Source: Bacteroidota bacterium | GTDB taxonomy: Bacteria; Bacteroidota; Bacteroidia; Flavobacteriales; Weeksellaceae | Length of the DNA stretch: 6,803 nucleotides | NCBI GenBank assembly: GCA_023388015.1 | Contig: JAEWHB010000235.1 | Location: 1-6,803, forward strand | Direction: 5' to 3' | Shown: positions 5,845 through 6,803 of the stretch, in pieces | How the letters are laid out: each line of letters opens with the position of its first letter | How positions within the stretch are numbered: position 1 is the first letter of the stretch | Made by a program: the position numbers and the translations under genes | Notes under the pieces: generated by a model | Databases searched by the model: none | Told to the model about the DNA's origin: nothing | Seen by the model: the letters and a program-made list of their open reading frames with translations, nothing else

Positions 5845-6292
5845 TCAGAAAATTTATCGCTTGGTAAATATCCTTAAAATTTTTATCGTATCGGGATTCC
5901 AGTTCTTTTAATTTATCCGATAATTCTTTGTAATTCAAAACAAATTCTTTCAACGAAATGAATGCTTCTACGATTGCTATATTGGTTTGAATAGCTTTTT
6001 TACTCCTTAAAACGCTGGCAAGCATCGTCACGCCGTGTTCGGTAAAAGCAAAGGGAATTGCACTTTTGGGACGTTTTTCAGGATATGTCGTCACAATTTG
6101 TGATGACATATATTTCCATTCTTCGTCTGTAAGTTGAAACATGAATCTCTCAGGAAAACGTTCAGCATTTCTTTTTACAGCTTGGTTTAAAACACGTGTT
6201 TCAACCTCATATAGTTCCGCTAAGTCAAAGTCTAACATTATATTTTGCCCGCGAACTTCATAGATTTTGTTTTGGATGGTTGTGAGTTGCAT
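5774..6292 (-). CDS. ORF6N (KilA-N-like) domain protein
   Basis: The 172-residue protein carries an ORF6N domain at about residues 8-97: VRGQNIMLDFDLAELYEVET, VLNQAVKRNAERFPERFMFQ, FAFTEHGVTMLASVLRS. These are hallmark segments of the family, a DNA-binding domain related to KilA-N and known from phage and chromosomal accessory genes. A charged helical stretch (about 118-155) may form a coiled coil for dimerisation. The C-terminus ERTKIGFKK is typical of bacterial members. It probably binds DNA and may regulate transcription, but no target is known. The ATG at 6290-6292 lies 98 bases after the alanine racemase stop, behind a terminator-like hairpin. The 3' end overlaps the recX start by 71 bases. 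No other phage gene is nearby, so it looks like an isolated accessory gene inserted between housekeeping genes. Confidence 0.87.
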   Translation of the reverse strand: MQLTTIQNKIYEVRGQNIMLDFDLAELYEVETRVLNQAVKRNAERFPERFMFQLTDEEWKYMSSQIVTTYPEKRPKSAIPFAFTEHGVTMLASVLRSKKAIQTNIAIVEAFISLKEFVLNYKELSDKLKELESRYDKNFKDIYQAINFLIEKENQSAYQKERTKIGFKKEGK

Positions 6293-6332
6293 AGATTTAA
6301 GTTTAGGAAAGTAAATTTAAAGAAAAGTTTAC

Positions 6333-6380
6333 AAAAAACTTTGACAAGGCTCTCAGCGGTAGGATATAACCATGTCAAGG
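6333..6380 (-). terminator. Possible rho-independent terminator after alanine racemase
   Basis: On the - strand CCTTGACA (6380-6373) can pair with TGTCAAAG (6346-6339), seven of eight positions, around a 26-base loop. Six T residues follow at once (6338-6333). It starts 11 bases after the racemase stop. The long loop and one mismatch make it weaker than a standard terminator. Confidence 0.4.
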
Positions 6381-6390
6381 TTAAGAATTC

Positions 6391-6803
6391 TCACTCCCTA
6401 TAATAAACCCTTTTCACTCTCGAAGAAATCGAAGTCAAAACTTCGTAGGGAATTGTGTCCATTTGTTCGGCAACCTCTGAGATACTCGGATTTTCCCCAA
6501 AAATAATGACTTCATCACCTTCTTTGCAAGGGCAATCCGTGACATCTAACATCAGCATATCCATACAAACCGTCCCGACGATGGGGACCAGTTTTCCGTG
6601 AATGGAAACTTTTCCTACACCATTGCCCAAAGACCGACGAATGCCATCGGCATATCCGACCGGAAGCGTCGCAATCCGGGTTTTTCTTTCCGCTTTGAAC
6701 CTTCGGCCGTAACTTACCGTTTCGCCTGTTTGAATTTCCGAAATCCGTGAAATCACAGTTTTGAAAGTCACCACATTTTTCAGCTGTTTCCGGGAATCTT
6801 CAT
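6391..6803 (-). CDS. alr: Alanine racemase, C-terminal part (partial)
   Basis: Alanine racemase is the PLP enzyme that makes D-alanine for peptidoglycan. The window holds the last 136 residues, from an open frame at the right edge to TGA 6391-6393. The C-terminal beta domain is clear: GETVSYGRRF, then LPVGYADGIRR, whose Tyr is the catalytic base supplied across the dimer interface, then LVPIVGTVCMDMLMLDV with the substrate-contacting Met-Asp, and the end IPYEVLTSISSRVKRVYY. All expected active-site residues of this half are present. The PLP-lysine barrel lies outside. In many Bacteroidota alr is fused behind a MurF domain; whether that holds here cannot be seen. GTG codons within the fragment are internal, not starts, because the homologous frame continues to the edge. 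Confidence 0.94.
   Translation of the reverse strand, partial: EDSRKQLKNVVTFKTVISRISEIQTGETVSYGRRFKAERKTRIATLPVGYADGIRRSLGNGVGKVSIHGKLVPIVGTVCMDMLMLDVTDCPCKEGDEVIIFGENPSISEVAEQMDTIPYEVLTSISSRVKRVYYRE

Overview
The window looks like part of a chromosome of a member of Flavobacteriia (Bacteroidota). The evidence is the AT-rich background, the LepA and ThiL sequences, several matches to the Bacteroidota -7 promoter motif TAnnTTTG, a Cys lipoprotein with an acidic stretch just after the lipidated cysteine, and secreted proteins that begin with the 'VGIGTxxP...KGxLxPR...NPxxGLLVYN' module common in this class. I cannot name a genus from this sequence alone.

Layout. The 3' end of lepA (translation factor EF4) runs in from the left on the + strand and stops at 179. 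Every other gene is on the - strand. A strong hairpin at 188-217 separates lepA from the converging cluster and could terminate both strands. From 230 to 2844 there is a tandem array of three paralogous secreted proteins, transcribed 2844 to 230. Each has a signal peptide, the flavobacterial N-terminal module and a C-terminal C-type lectin-like domain (CTLD), and the genes are only 4-5 bases apart. The middle copy is broken by a -1 frameshift near 1653-1669. Then come thiL (thiamine-monophosphate kinase) and a hotdog-fold acyl-CoA thioesterase that overlaps it by 8 bases. An intergenic stretch at 4503-4708 holds a tandem -7 promoter motif and a GC-rich palindromic repeat-like element. It is followed by a lipocalin-like lipoprotein, recX, an ORF6N-domain protein whose 3' end overlaps recX, and finally the C-terminal part of alanine racemase, cut by the window edge.

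How the genes relate. lepA, thiL, the thioesterase, recX and alr are housekeeping genes with little functional connection, apart from the probable thiL-thioesterase coupling. The accessory content is the lectin array, the repeat element and the ORF6N gene. The array is the most interesting part. The three CTLDs keep the fold-defining cysteines and tryptophans but differ at the calcium/sugar-binding tripeptide (EPN, EPQ, EPD). Only the last copy (230-1060) keeps a complete set of classical ligand residues. This suggests duplication followed by divergence of ligand specificity. No tRNA, rRNA, CRISPR array, transposase or reverse transcriptase is visible.
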